Source: UBA8752 sp002172485 (lineage in GTDB: Bacteria > Bacteroidota > Bacteroidia > Flavobacteriales_D > Sanyastnellaceae). From it: a stretch of 64,000 bases of DNA. Below are positions 1-7,929 of this stretch, one piece after another. Under the pieces are notes generated by a model that made no database searches, was not told where the DNA came from, and was given only the letters and a program-made list of their open reading frames with translations. Position numbers and translations under genes: made by a program. Positions within the stretch are counted from its first letter, which is position 1; the number at the start of each line of letters is the position of its first letter. The stretch covers positions 1 through 64,000 of the forward strand of contig JBELJZ010000005.1 of NCBI GenBank assembly GCA_042089915.1. Reading direction: 5' to 3'.

Positions 1-54
1 TAGAGCATCTGCCTTCTAAGCAGACGGTTTCGGGTTCGAGTCCCGACGGGACTG
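1..54 (+). tRNA. tRNA-Arg (TCT anticodon), 5' end cut by window edge
   Basis: Only the part from the D-arm to the 3' end is present. The anticodon stem (bases 8-12 pairing with 20-24) encloses the loop CTTCTAA, giving anticodon TCT at 15-17, which reads Arg AGA. The T-arm pairs 30-34 with 42-46 around a TTCGAGT loop, followed by a seven-base acceptor strand at 47-53. No CCA is encoded after the discriminator base. Confidence 0.9.
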
Positions 55-240
55 CAATTGCACTGCCGAAAGCGCAGTCATTGCTGGCAATTCAGCTTGC
101 CCAAGCAATGATCAGCCACCAAAATCTCCTTCCACTTCATGTCCCCATTGGCGCCCTCCAACTGAATGGATGTCCACCACTCGCATTTGGATATCCGTAC
201 CGTTTGTGAGATTTTTCCTACGCAAATCAAACCACACCCT

Positions 241-1014
241 ATGATTCGTTCTACCCTTACCCTCCTCGCACTCGGCATGGCCTTTGCCGCCAGTGCCCAG
301 CTCCCGTTCCGCTATGTAACCGTCTCCGAAGCGGAGATCAACAACTTGGAAGGCAGCTTGGACCTGATTGACACCTACAAGTCTTACCTGCTCGCCGAGC
401 ATCCGCAACACGGCACCGACTGGAATTTCTACACCAGCAATGAAGGCCACGGGTACTTCGTCTTCAGCTACTCGGACCTCGCCGCGCTCGAAGCCGCCCG
501 GGACGCGCAAAGGGCCGCCGACGAGGCCTTCTGGCAAGGCATGATGGCCGACTCCGCGCGCGCCTCGAAATTCATGAATGCCGACCGTCTCTGGGATTGG
601 ACGAGGGCCGAACTCTACGAGCTCAAGCCCGAAAGCAGCATGCTCCCCACGGACATGGCCCAGCTCGCAGACAAGCCGTTCCGCCGCAACGTGGGCTGGC
701 ACATGAACGCCCCGGCCGATCAGGTCATGGCCATTTGGAACCAGATGCTCGCCCTCGACAAGGCCATGGGCAACGACCACATCTTCTTCCTTCTGGAAAC
801 TGTCTTTGGAGAAGACGCCAACTCCTTCTTCATCTCTGTTGCCGACACGGATGCTGCCGCTTACCAGGCACACCTGGCCGAGCGCGACGCCAAGCGGGAG
901 GCCAATGCCGAATACCAAGCCCTGGCCACCCAATTCGCCAGCATGGTCCGGACCACGGATGACGTTTACCTCCGCTTCCACCCGGAGCAGAGCCTCTCCC
1001 GCGCCTCCAACTGA
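241..1014 (+). CDS. secreted protein of unknown function
   Basis: This 257-residue protein starts with a typical Sec signal peptide of about 19 residues (MIRSTLTLLALGMAFAASAQ), so the ATG at 241 is preferred to an upstream in-frame start at 166. The mature part is rich in Ala, Asp and aromatic residues, with paired stretches beginning near residues 25 and 155 that look like two related alpha/beta halves. That would fit a NIPSNAP-like or dimeric ferredoxin-like fold, but no firm family was recognised. The gene stands alone and is followed 20 bases later by a strong terminator. It is probably periplasmic or surface-exposed. Confidence 0.75.
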   Translation: MIRSTLTLLALGMAFAASAQLPFRYVTVSEAEINNLEGSLDLIDTYKSYLLAEHPQHGTDWNFYTSNEGHGYFVFSYSDLAALEAARDAQRAADEAFWQGMMADSARASKFMNADRLWDWTRAELYELKPESSMLPTDMAQLADKPFRRNVGWHMNAPADQVMAIWNQMLALDKAMGNDHIFFLLETVFGEDANSFFISVADTDAAAYQAHLAERDAKREANAEYQALATQFASMVRTTDDVYLRFHPEQSLSRASN

Positions 1015-1033
1015 GTCCGTCTCATCCGCATGG

Positions 1034-1058
1034 AAAGAGGGGCTTCGGCCCCTTTTTT
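1034..1058 (+). terminator. intrinsic terminator
   Basis: AGGGGC and GCCCCT pair around a TTCG tetraloop and are followed by six T residues. It ends the transcript of the secreted protein at 241-1014. Bases 1038-1064 are the same as the terminator region at 1758-1784. Confidence 0.9.
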
Positions 1059-1217
1059 CATGCCCCAAGCAGCGCCGAAACTCGAGGAGACCCACACAAA
1101 ACCGTCCTTCCTGCCGGCGACAAATCGTGTCCTTTGAACACGGCATTCGTGACAACCTGTTGAGATTGAGCCACATCCCCTCCCTTTCATGGTGCAGATT
1201 GCTCGAAATTTTTCATC

Positions 1218-1733
1218 ATGAAAAGAATCATTACCCTTTTCCTCGCAACGGGGCTTTTCGCCTCTGCTTTTGCCCAGGACGCCATGCAGCCGCAGGGATC
1301 CTGGTACCTCGGTACGGCTGACGCCACCGACATTTTCCGTGTGTTCTCCTCTGAAGGGATGAACATGAACGCCACCATCGGCTACGCTGTGGCCGACGAC
1401 ATCGTCGTCAACCTTGGTGTGACCACTGCTTCCTCGACGCTCACCGTCGACGGAGGGGAGGACATCACCTCCAGCGCCAGCAGCATCAACGTGGGCGGCC
1501 AGTACTTCTTCGGCGACAACTTCTACGGTGGTCTCGGAGTGTCCGTGGCCTCCTCCGAAGCCACTGGCGAGGATGAGACGAGCTCCTCTGCGTTCAGCCT
1601 GGGACTCGGCAAGTACATCCCGGTGAAGGACATGTGGTACGTGTCGCCTTCGATCAACTACAACTCCTCCACCCTGGACGAACTCACGCAGTCCGGTGTC
1701 AACATGGGCATCAGCTTCGGTGCGCGCTTCTGA
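1218..1733 (+). CDS. outer-membrane beta-barrel protein, small porin-like
   Basis: The 171-residue product has a signal peptide (MKRIITLFLATGLFASAFAQ) followed by alternating hydrophobic and polar strands with many Gly, Ser and Thr residues. It ends in Phe (SFGARF), the usual last residue of an outer-membrane barrel. The length suits an eight-stranded OmpX/OmpW-like barrel in the outer membrane. No enzymatic motif is visible. The gene is monocistronic, with its own terminator 20 bases after the stop. Its barrel nature is inferred from the strand pattern and the terminal Phe. Confidence 0.8.
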   Translation: MKRIITLFLATGLFASAFAQDAMQPQGSWYLGTADATDIFRVFSSEGMNMNATIGYAVADDIVVNLGVTTASSTLTVDGGEDITSSASSINVGGQYFFGDNFYGGLGVSVASSEATGEDETSSSAFSLGLGKYIPVKDMWYVSPSINYNSSTLDELTQSGVNMGISFGARF

Positions 1734-1753
1734 GCGACGCCAATACAACTCGA

Positions 1754-1778
1754 GAAAAGGGGCTTCGGCCCCTTTTTT
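1754..1778 (+). terminator. intrinsic terminator
   Basis: AGGGGC and GCCCCT pair around TTCG, followed by six T residues. The T-run continues into the stop codon of the convergent HAD-like gene, so the two genes share their 3' ends. Confidence 0.88.
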
Positions 1779-2515
1779 CATGCCTTCGAGGAGACCGACG
1801 GGGAGCGGAGGAGGTCGGCGAGGTCGGTCATCGAGTGGAAGGACTCGAAGGCGGGTTCACCAAGTAGCTCCTCGGATTCGGCGTCGCCGGCATCGCGGAT
1901 GAGGATGCGGTCGCAACCGAACAGCGCCGCCGGCAGTGCATCGACCGGTTGCGCGCCCACAAACACCCGCTGCTGGACCGATTGGAACTCGAAGCGTCCG
2001 AGCAGATCCGACAGGATGTCGTCCTTGGTGGCGGCGTGCTGGCCGGTCACCACCTCATCGAAGAGCGCATTGGCGTCCCACCCCATGCGCTGCATCAGCA
2101 GTCCATACGTGGTGTCGTCCAATTCGGAAAACAGGCCCACGGGGTGCCCGGCGCGCCTCAGCCCAGTGATCACATTGGCTGTGCGGGGGGAGGGAAACAA
2201 GCTCGAGCTGAATTGCACGAAACGCCCCACCACTTTTTCGACCATCTGACACAATTGCGTCATGCGGTCTTCGTCCGCTTCGGGGAGGCCCAATTCATCG
2301 CAGTATACCGTTCGGACCGCTTCGGGATACGGCTGTCCGACAGCGCGGGCCGCCACGTCTTCTTCGAGGTGAAAATCCATGGTCCTGAACGCAGCCGATA
2401 CCCCTTCGTGAAGCGCCCCCTGCATGTTGGGGACGAGGGCATTCAAATCAAATAGAATCACGGATGGCGCGCTCACGGAAGTCGATAGATAGAGAACATC
2501 AAAGCTGGACGCCAT
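1778..2515 (-). CDS. HAD-like hydrolase with an altered motif I
   Basis: The 245-residue protein has the layout of a haloacid dehalogenase-superfamily hydrolase. A strand near residue 20 reads VILFDLNAL, then comes a helical cap (about 35-105), a motif-II-like region around 120-135, and TKDD near residue 165 carrying the motif III Lys. In classic phosphatases motif I is DxDG; here the nucleophile Asp is kept but the general-acid Asp is Asn (DLNA). Motif IV near residue 205 is degenerate (RILIRDAG). It may have an unusual substrate or have lost phosphatase activity. The ATG at 2515 adds about 15 residues before the first strand, so the exact start is uncertain. It lies 74 bases downstream of the outer-membrane barrel gene on the same strand. 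Confidence 0.7.
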   Translation of the reverse strand: MASSFDVLYLSTSVSAPSVILFDLNALVPNMQGALHEGVSAAFRTMDFHLEEDVAARAVGQPYPEAVRTVYCDELGLPEADEDRMTQLCQMVEKVVGRFVQFSSSLFPSPRTANVITGLRRAGHPVGLFSELDDTTYGLLMQRMGWDANALFDEVVTGQHAATKDDILSDLLGRFEFQSVQQRVFVGAQPVDALPAALFGCDRILIRDAGDAESEELLGEPAFESFHSMTDLADLLRSPSVSSKA

Positions 2516-2589
2516 GCCGAAATCCGGCGTGGTCTCAGGTTTAAGATTATATCACCCGAACCTCTTGTTTGCGTTGCCGCCAACCGGCG

Positions 2590-3753
2590 TCAAAAGGCCT
2601 CGCCGATGAAGAAGTAGACGCCGCGCCCTTCGCGGGTATAGGCGACGTCGAGGCGCGTGTAGATGTCCTTGTCCGGGAAGATGAGAAAGCGGAGGCCCGC
2701 CCCGCCCGTGGGCAGGAACTGCTGCCAAGAAAACGGGTGGTCGTCGCCATACACCTGGCCAGCGGCGAGAAAGGCGCTGGCACCGATGCGCTTGGAAAAG
2801 GAAAACGGCAGGATCCGGTACTCGACCTGGGCGGCGAGCAGGTTCTGATCGCGGTAGCGACCGAGGTAGTAACCGCGCATGAGGCTCTCCCCGCCCATCT
2901 GGCTCAGCATGTTGAACGGCGCCTCGCCCGACGTGAACTGGCCGTAGACCTGCGCGGCGAGGACGGTGTTCTCTTGGATCGGACGGTAAATGCGGTTGTC
3001 GATGATGTAGCTCGTGAAGTCGAAGTCGTTGCCCGCCCCGTAGCGGAGGAAGGCCCACTCGCTGTAGAGGCCCTCGCGGGGGTTCATTGCGTTGTGGATG
3101 TCGTCGTACAGCACACCCAAGCCGATGCCGAGGTTGCGCGACCCCTCGGTGCCCACGGCCGGCCGCGTGAAGCCCGGCGCGGAGTCGACGTAGTCGATGC
3201 GGTTGAGCGCCTGGTAATCGAGCTCAAGGCCGACGTACAGCGAAGGCCACGTTTGGCGCAGCAGCCGCTCGCGGAGCAGGATGTACTCGCCGTCGATCAC
3301 CGTCTGGACCTCCGACGGGGCGTCGCGGCCAATGCCGTAGTAGTACAACGGGAAGCTCTGGTAGCGGGCCCTGCCGTAGATGAACCACTCGTTCTGGTCA
3401 GTGTAGACCGTGTGGTCGAGCCACAGGCCGTATTGGTTCTCGAGGGTGTAGAAGGTGAACGCTTTGAGCTCGCTCAGACGGTTGCTCAGGTCGCGGTTGG
3501 CAGAGTACACCAGCAGGCTCGACACGCCGATTTCCCAGCTCGTTTCGGGCGAATAAGCGACCACAGGGTAATGGATCAGCTTCGGCGCCGCCGAATCCTG
3601 CCCGTCGCCGAGCATGCTCTCCAGGTAGCGCCGGATGAAGTTCTTGCGCTCGCCGTCCTCCTGCGCGGTGGCCTCATACCCAGCCGCGCAGACCAGGGTC
3701 AGGACCACAGTGAGGCGGGCTACGTGGGAGAAGAAGGGCATGGACAGGCTCAT
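2590..3753 (-). CDS. outer-membrane protein of the BamA/TamA surface-antigen barrel family
   Basis: The 387-residue protein has a signal peptide within its first 30 residues. The rest matches the C-terminal barrel of the Omp85/bacterial surface antigen family, without POTRA domains: alternating strands, a glycine-rich MRGYYLGRYRD motif near residue 300 typical of this barrel, and a final aromatic residue (GEAF). The start at 3753 overlaps the stop of the SRPBCC gene as ATGA, supporting this ATG over the one at 3741. Barrels of this type without POTRA repeats are often called hypothetical surface proteins; the cargo is unknown. It is the last clear gene of the operon led by pheA. Confidence 0.78.
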   Translation of the reverse strand: MSLSMPFFSHVARLTVVLTLVCAAGYEATAQEDGERKNFIRRYLESMLGDGQDSAAPKLIHYPVVAYSPETSWEIGVSSLLVYSANRDLSNRLSELKAFTFYTLENQYGLWLDHTVYTDQNEWFIYGRARYQSFPLYYYGIGRDAPSEVQTVIDGEYILLRERLLRQTWPSLYVGLELDYQALNRIDYVDSAPGFTRPAVGTEGSRNLGIGLGVLYDDIHNAMNPREGLYSEWAFLRYGAGNDFDFTSYIIDNRIYRPIQENTVLAAQVYGQFTSGEAPFNMLSQMGGESLMRGYYLGRYRDQNLLAAQVEYRILPFSFSKRIGASAFLAAGQVYGDDHPFSWQQFLPTGGAGLRFLIFPDKDIYTRLDVAYTREGRGVYFFIGEAF

Positions 3754-4262
3754 CGGGACGAAGGGTCGCGGGGGTTGCCGAACCAGGGATGGTCGGGATG
3801 GTCCGTGCGGCGGACTGGTGTTCCGGTTTCGAGCCAATGGGCGATGCCCCCGGTGACCGCATCGAGATAGGCCTTCAATGGGGGCTTGACCTTCCATTGG
3901 AAAGCCACCCATCGCAACCAACCCGGCATGCGATGCAACAGGTCGGGGTGGACTGTGATGGAGAGGGACGATTGGGTGGGGCCGAGGGGTTCGATGTGCC
4001 ATTCGACGCGGCTGCGGGAACGGCCCTCGGGACGACCAATCAACAAGGTGTACCCTTCGCCTTCACGCCAGGCGGTGAAGTGGCGGTCGAAGGTCAAGCC
4101 ATTGAGATAGACAATGCGGTCCTTCGCCCCAAGTCCCATCGGCCCTTCATGGGTGTGGGCCTCCACGTACGGGTGCGCCACGGCCAGATGCCCGTTCGCC
4201 GTCACTCCCTCCCACACAGTGGACGCAGGGACGTTGATGACCTTGGTAGAATTGACCCTCAT
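3750..4262 (-). CDS. SRPBCC family protein
   Basis: The 170-residue protein has the Bet v1/START-like layout: an N-terminal strand (KVINVPASTVWEGVT) then a helix, a central curved sheet and a long C-terminal helix (LKAYLDAVTGGIAHWLE). Members bind hydrophobic ligands or act as cyclases; the ligand here cannot be told. It starts inside the stop of the thioesterase gene (TGATG) and ends inside the start of the barrel gene (ATGA), so it is translationally coupled on both sides. A role in handling a lipid or aromatic ligand with the neighbouring thioesterase is only inference. Confidence 0.78.
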   Translation of the reverse strand: MRVNSTKVINVPASTVWEGVTANGHLAVAHPYVEAHTHEGPMGLGAKDRIVYLNGLTFDRHFTAWREGEGYTLLIGRPEGRSRSRVEWHIEPLGPTQSSLSITVHPDLLHRMPGWLRWVAFQWKVKPPLKAYLDAVTGGIAHWLETGTPVRRTDHPDHPWFGNPRDPSSR

Positions 4263-4747
4263 CAGCGGTATCCGAAATCCGGTTCCAGCGGCTTGCCACT
4301 GGGCATGAACGTGCCCCGCCCTGTGGCCAGCAGGTGACCGCCCGCATCGAGCAGTTCCGCCTCGGCGACCAACATCCGTCGACCGCGGTGAACGATTTGA
4401 CCGCGGCACTCTATGCGCCCCCCGGTCACGGGGCGGGTGAAGTTGAGGTTCATGGAGGCCGTCAGCAGGTAACTGTCTTCCACATGGACCTGCGCGGCGA
4501 AATAGGCCGCATCGTCCATCAACTTGAAGTAAATGCTGCCGTGGGCCGCACCCATGGCGTGGAATTGATTTCCGTCCACCTCGAGTGAAATGGTCACGGC
4601 CTCTTCCGTGAATTCTGCCCAAGTCGATGGATACATGGCCCGGTTGATCGGACACCCCAAATACATCCGCTCGAGTTTGCGGCAATGCTCCTCTGAAATG
4701 GCATGCTGATCCACCTCTTGAAGGTCTGACCGAGGAGGCGGTTGCAC
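4262..4747 (-). CDS. PaaI-like hotdog-fold thioesterase
   Basis: The 161-residue protein is a single hotdog domain. It has the segment HAMGAAHGSIYFKLMDDAAY around residues 64-83, where the GxxHGG-like turn and following Asp mark the thioesterase active site, and the FTRPVTGG strand near residue 104. The likely start is GTG at 4747, because the conserved ERMYLGCPINR region begins before the first ATG. It would hydrolyse an acyl-CoA in the cytoplasm; the substrate is unknown. It starts 24 bases after the stop of the DAHP synthase gene and is coupled to the SRPBCC gene. Confidence 0.82.
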   Translation of the reverse strand: MQPPPRSDLQEVDQHAISEEHCRKLERMYLGCPINRAMYPSTWAEFTEEAVTISLEVDGNQFHAMGAAHGSIYFKLMDDAAYFAAQVHVEDSYLLTASMNLNFTRPVTGGRIECRGQIVHRGRRMLVAEAELLDAGGHLLATGRGTFMPSGKPLEPDFGYR

Positions 4748-4771
4748 AAGGAAAAAAGCGGATCCGCGCCG

Positions 4772-5800
4772 TCACTTCTTCATGACGGCGTTCTGGATGC
4801 GGATGGACGCCTGGTGGACGGCGCGGTAGACGTCGGCCAGGAAGCCTTCGTCGACGCCGTGCTCTCGCCCCTTCGCGAGGTTTTTCTCGAGCACGTCGCG
4901 CCACCGCTTGTTTTGCAAAATGGTCATGCCTCGCTGGTGCTTTTCCTCACCGATGCGGGCGCTGATGCCCATCCGGCGGGCGAAGAGCTCGATGATGGCG
5001 TCGTCGACCATGTTGATCTCCTGGCGCAGAGAATCGAGGGCGTCGTAATCGGCCCCTTCCTCCCGCATCACCAGCCCGTCCAGCAGGGCGTGGAGGGCGT
5101 CCGGCGTGAGCTGCTGCGCGGCATCCGTCCACGCGTTGTCCGGGTCGGGATGGGTCTCGATCATGAGCCCGTCGAAGGCGAGGTCCATCGCCATCTGGGC
5201 GACGTCGGCGAGGATGTCACGCCGGCCGCAGATGTGGCTCGGGTCGTTGATGAGCGGGATCTCGGGGTGGGCGTTCCGGAAGTCGATGGGGATCTGCCAC
5301 AACGGGGCGTTGCGGTAATAGTCCTGGCCATAGACGGCGAAACCGCGGTGGATGGCGAGGAGATTGTTGATGCCGCTGCGGGACAGCCGCTCAATGGCAC
5401 CGGACCACAGCGCGAGGTCGGGGTTCATGGGGTTCTTCACCGCCACCAGGATGTCGGTGCCGGCGAGGCAGTCTGCTAGGCGCTGCACCTGGAAGGGATT
5501 GGACGACGTGCGCGCGCCGATCCACAGCATGTCGATGCCGGCTTTCAGCGCCTCCACCACGTGCACCTCATCGGCCACCTCGATGCAGGTCTTCAGGCCG
5601 TATTTCTCCTTGACTTCCTTCAACCACGGCAGGCCGGTGCGGCCAACGCCCTCAAATGAGCCCGGTTGGGTGCGGGGCTTCCAGATGCCGGCGCGGAAGT
5701 AGTCCACCTTTCGGCCGGACAGGCCTTCGGCGGTGGCGAGGACTTGCTCTCTGGACTCGGCGCTGCAGGGGCCGGCGATGAGGAGGGTGTCGTCTTTCAT
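4772..5800 (-). CDS. aroA: bifunctional DAHP synthase / chorismate mutase
   Basis: The 342-residue protein joins an N-terminal KDO8P-type 3-deoxy-7-phosphoheptulonate synthase domain (about 1-255) to a C-terminal AroQ-type chorismate mutase (about 260-342). The first shows AGPCSAES, KPRTQPGSFEG, IGARTSSNPF and NDPSHICGRRD, the phosphoenolpyruvate and metal binding motifs. The second shows the helical LRQEINMVDDAIIELFARR segment. It catalyses the first committed step of the shikimate pathway and the chorismate to prephenate step. This fusion is common in Bacteroidota and in some Firmicutes, where prephenate or chorismate inhibits it. Its start overlaps the aminotransferase stop as ATGA. Confidence 0.95.
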   Translation of the reverse strand: MKDDTLLIAGPCSAESREQVLATAEGLSGRKVDYFRAGIWKPRTQPGSFEGVGRTGLPWLKEVKEKYGLKTCIEVADEVHVVEALKAGIDMLWIGARTSSNPFQVQRLADCLAGTDILVAVKNPMNPDLALWSGAIERLSRSGINNLLAIHRGFAVYGQDYYRNAPLWQIPIDFRNAHPEIPLINDPSHICGRRDILADVAQMAMDLAFDGLMIETHPDPDNAWTDAAQQLTPDALHALLDGLVMREEGADYDALDSLRQEINMVDDAIIELFARRMGISARIGEEKHQRGMTILQNKRWRDVLEKNLAKGREHGVDEGFLADVYRAVHQASIRIQNAVMKK

Positions 5801-6984
5801 GACGGGGACAATGCTATGGATTCAATGCGTTGGTGCGCCTCCCGAATGCGGTCGAGGGGCGTGCACAGGGACAGGCGGAGGTGCAGGTCGCCCTGGCGGC
5901 CGAAGACTTGGCCGGGCGTGATGAAGACGTGCGCCCGGTCGAGCAGGGCGTCGGAGAGGGTGTCGCCAGTCCATCCATCCGGCACGCGGGCCCAGAGGAA
6001 CAGCCCGACCTGACCGGGGCGAACCGTACAGCCGAGGGCCTCGAGGAGAGCGCGGCCAGCGGCCTGGCGCACCGCGTATTCGGCGTTGGCCGGGTCAATG
6101 CCGTCGCTGCGCGTGAGCGCCTCGACAGCGGCGTCTTGGAGCGGGCGCCACATGCCCGAGGCGAACTGGCTCGCGATGCGGAACATCGGCGCGACGGCCT
6201 CAGGGGCGCCCACAGCGAAGCCAATCCGCGCGCCGGACATGCGGTGGCCCTTGCTGAGCGTATGCAGCTCGACCGCCCTTTCCGCGCCGGGGAGGGAGAG
6301 CAGGCTGAAGGGCTTGCCCGGATTGAGAATGCGGGCGTACGGGTTGTCGTGGACGATGAGGACGCCGCGCGCATTCGCCCACGCGATGACGGCGGTGAGG
6401 CGGTCGGGGTCCGGCGCCTCGCCTGTAGGCATGTGGGGATAGTTAAGCCACAGCAGCCGAACCGGTTGGCCCTGCGCTTCCGATGCGGCGGCGAGGGCCT
6501 CGAGCGCGGCGGGCTCGGGATGGTGGCCGTTGTCTTCGGTCAGGGCGTAGGGCACAGGGTGGCCGCCGGCGAGGCGCGTGGCCGCGGTGTAGGTCGGGTA
6601 GCCGGGGTCGGGCACAAGGGCCGCATCGCCCGGATCGAGGTGGGCGAGAGAGAGGAAGCCGCAGGCCTCCTTGCTACCGAGCAGCGGGACGATGCCTTCC
6701 ACGGGCACCTCCACACCGAAGTCGCGGCACAGGTGCTCGGCCATGGCAGCAGTCAGCGCGGGGATGCCGCGGTAGGGCTGGTAACGGAAGGCGCCCTCCT
6801 CCCCTGCTCCGCGGCGCACGGCGTCGACCACGGCGTCAGCGGGCGACAGGTCGGGGATGCCCACGCCGAGGTTGATGATGTCCTGCCCCTCGGCGACGCG
6901 CCGGCGGATCTCCGCCAACTTGCCCGCGAAGTAGTACGCCGTCAGTCCGGCGGCCCGCTCCGAGATGTGGACGTCTCGGCTCAT
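5797..6984 (-). CDS. class I/II PLP-dependent aminotransferase of the aromatic operon
   Basis: The 395-residue protein is a fold-type I aminotransferase. It has NLGVGIPDLSP at the N-terminus, a YPTYTAA loop near residue 135, NYPHMPTG (the N-P pair that binds PLP is modified to Y-P-H) and the Schiff-base Lys in LSKGHRMSGARIGF near residue 245. Its place between pheA and aroA, coupled to both by ATGA overlaps, suggests it transaminates phenylpyruvate, prephenate or 4-hydroxyphenylpyruvate. By sequence alone it also resembles LL-diaminopimelate aminotransferases, so the substrate is inferred from context. The start at 6984 is fixed by the overlap. Confidence 0.9.
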   Translation of the reverse strand: MSRDVHISERAAGLTAYYFAGKLAEIRRRVAEGQDIINLGVGIPDLSPADAVVDAVRRGAGEEGAFRYQPYRGIPALTAAMAEHLCRDFGVEVPVEGIVPLLGSKEACGFLSLAHLDPGDAALVPDPGYPTYTAATRLAGGHPVPYALTEDNGHHPEPAALEALAAASEAQGQPVRLLWLNYPHMPTGEAPDPDRLTAVIAWANARGVLIVHDNPYARILNPGKPFSLLSLPGAERAVELHTLSKGHRMSGARIGFAVGAPEAVAPMFRIASQFASGMWRPLQDAAVEALTRSDGIDPANAEYAVRQAAGRALLEALGCTVRPGQVGLFLWARVPDGWTGDTLSDALLDRAHVFITPGQVFGRQGDLHLRLSLCTPLDRIREAHQRIESIALSPS

Positions 6985-7811
6985 GCGTCGCAGGTTCGGT
7001 CCCGGCCATAGAGGCCGAGGGTGACGAGCCGGTCGGCGTGCTCGCGCAGGGCCGCGATACCGGCGTGCAAGCGCTCCGTCTCCGGCGCCTCGAGATCCAT
7101 CACGAACTCGTATTCGTAAGGGCGTCCCGGGATGACCATCGACTCCACCTTGGACAGGGAAATGCCGTGGTCCATGAGGCAGGACAGCGCCCCATTCAAA
7201 CTTCCCCACTTGTGCGGCAAGATGAGCGTGATCGTCGCCAGGTCGCCCGTCTCGGGCAGGACCTCGCTGCGGTGGGGCGTCAGGACCATGAACCGCGTGA
7301 GGTTGGACGGGTCGTCCGCGATGTCCTCCGCGAGGCATTCGAGCCCGTAGAGCTCCATCGCCCGCATGCTGGCCACGCACCCGATGTGGTTCCAGCGATG
7401 GTCGGCGATTTGCTGGGCCACCAGCGCGGTGTCGGTCTCGTTGACGAGCCGGATGCCGGGATGCCTGCGGAAATAGCCGCGGCATTGGTTCAACGCCATG
7501 TAGTGGGAGCGCACCTCCTCGAGGTCGTCGAGGCGCACGCCTGGCAGGGCGCCCAAGTTCTGCTTAACCGGCATGCGCACCTCCCCGATGATGAAAATGT
7601 CGCGCTCGGCCAGCAGCCGGAAATTGGGCAGGATGGTGCCGGACAATGTGTTCTCCACCGCCATCACGGCCCGGTCAAAGGTGCCCTCAGCGAGCCCGCG
7701 GACGAGATCGGGAAAATCGTGGGCAGGACAGGGCTCCACGCCTTCTCCGAACCACCGCAGGGCGGCCTCCTCATGGAATGCCCCCCGGACACCCTGAATT
7801 CCAACTTTCAT
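6981..7811 (-). CDS. pheA: prephenate dehydratase
   Basis: The 276-residue protein has an N-terminal prephenate dehydratase domain (about 1-185) starting at MKVGIQGVRGAFHEEAA. It carries the ENTLSGTI segment and the catalytic TRF motif (NLTRFMVL). A C-terminal ACT domain (about 195-270) has GSLNGAL, the Phe-binding GALx element; the usual ESRP motif is ESMV here. It converts prephenate to phenylpyruvate and is likely feedback-inhibited by Phe. The reading frame stays open upstream, but family alignment supports the ATG at 7811, 12 bases after the T-run of a terminator hairpin. It is the first structural gene of the aromatic operon. Confidence 0.94.
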   Translation of the reverse strand: MKVGIQGVRGAFHEEAALRWFGEGVEPCPAHDFPDLVRGLAEGTFDRAVMAVENTLSGTILPNFRLLAERDIFIIGEVRMPVKQNLGALPGVRLDDLEEVRSHYMALNQCRGYFRRHPGIRLVNETDTALVAQQIADHRWNHIGCVASMRAMELYGLECLAEDIADDPSNLTRFMVLTPHRSEVLPETGDLATITLILPHKWGSLNGALSCLMDHGISLSKVESMVIPGRPYEYEFVMDLEAPETERLHAGIAALREHADRLVTLGLYGRDRTCDA

Positions 7812-7822
7812 TGCTTTCGCAC

Positions 7823-7849
7823 AAAAAAAAGGCCCGTCGTGGACGGGCT
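7823..7849 (-). terminator. attenuator terminator upstream of pheA
   Basis: On the minus strand GCCCGTC (7848-7842) pairs with GACGGGC (7838-7832) around a three-base loop and is followed by eight T residues (7830-7823). It points toward pheA and no gene lies upstream on this strand that it could end. It therefore most likely stops leader transcription before pheA. Confidence 0.9.
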
Positions 7850-7917
7850 CATTCATCAATATGGTGTTGCCTGTCCCGGGATCAGCAAGGATCATAATAA
7901 AAGAAGCCGAATCCCGG
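7832..7917 (-). promoter_or_regulatory. Phe/Tyr transcription attenuator with mutually exclusive pairings
   Basis: Four segments are visible on the minus strand. Segment 1 (7917-7911, CCGGGAT, inside leader codons 4-6) pairs with segment 2a (7882-7876, ATCCCGG). Segment 2b (7876-7869, GGACAGGC) can instead pair with segment 3 (7848-7841, GCCCGTCC) with seven of eight matches. Segment 3 otherwise pairs with segment 4 (7838-7832) to make the terminator. A ribosome stalled at the leader's Phe/Tyr codons would cover segment 1 and free segment 2 to block the terminator. A ribosome reaching the stop codon would cover segment 2 and allow termination. The mechanism is inferred; the pairings are seen. 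Confidence 0.78.
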
Positions 7918-7926
7918 ATAGAGCAT
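7882..7926 (-). CDS. leader peptide rich in Phe and Tyr, for attenuation of the aromatic operon
   Basis: ATG at 7926 opens a 14-codon frame reading MLYPGFGFFYYDPC and ending in TGA. Six of fourteen residues are Phe or Tyr, the products of the downstream operon. The reading frame ends 33 bases before the terminator hairpin. A TATCTTAC element lies three bases upstream of the ATG, as in many other starts in this window, so the message may begin at or next to this codon. No Shine-Dalgarno sequence is present. It is too short for ordinary ORF calling and its product probably has no function beyond positioning the ribosome. Confidence 0.8.
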   Translation of the reverse strand: MLYPGFGFFYYDPC

Positions 7927-7929
7927 ACC

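Noticed and set aside
2569..3870. 433-codon open frame on the plus strand
   Set aside because: Antisense of the outer-membrane barrel and SRPBCC genes, which are linked by ATGA overlaps.
6984..7485. N-terminal extension of the aminotransferase
   Set aside because: The extra 167 codons are an out-of-frame shadow of pheA; the ATGA overlap at 6984 gives the normal start.
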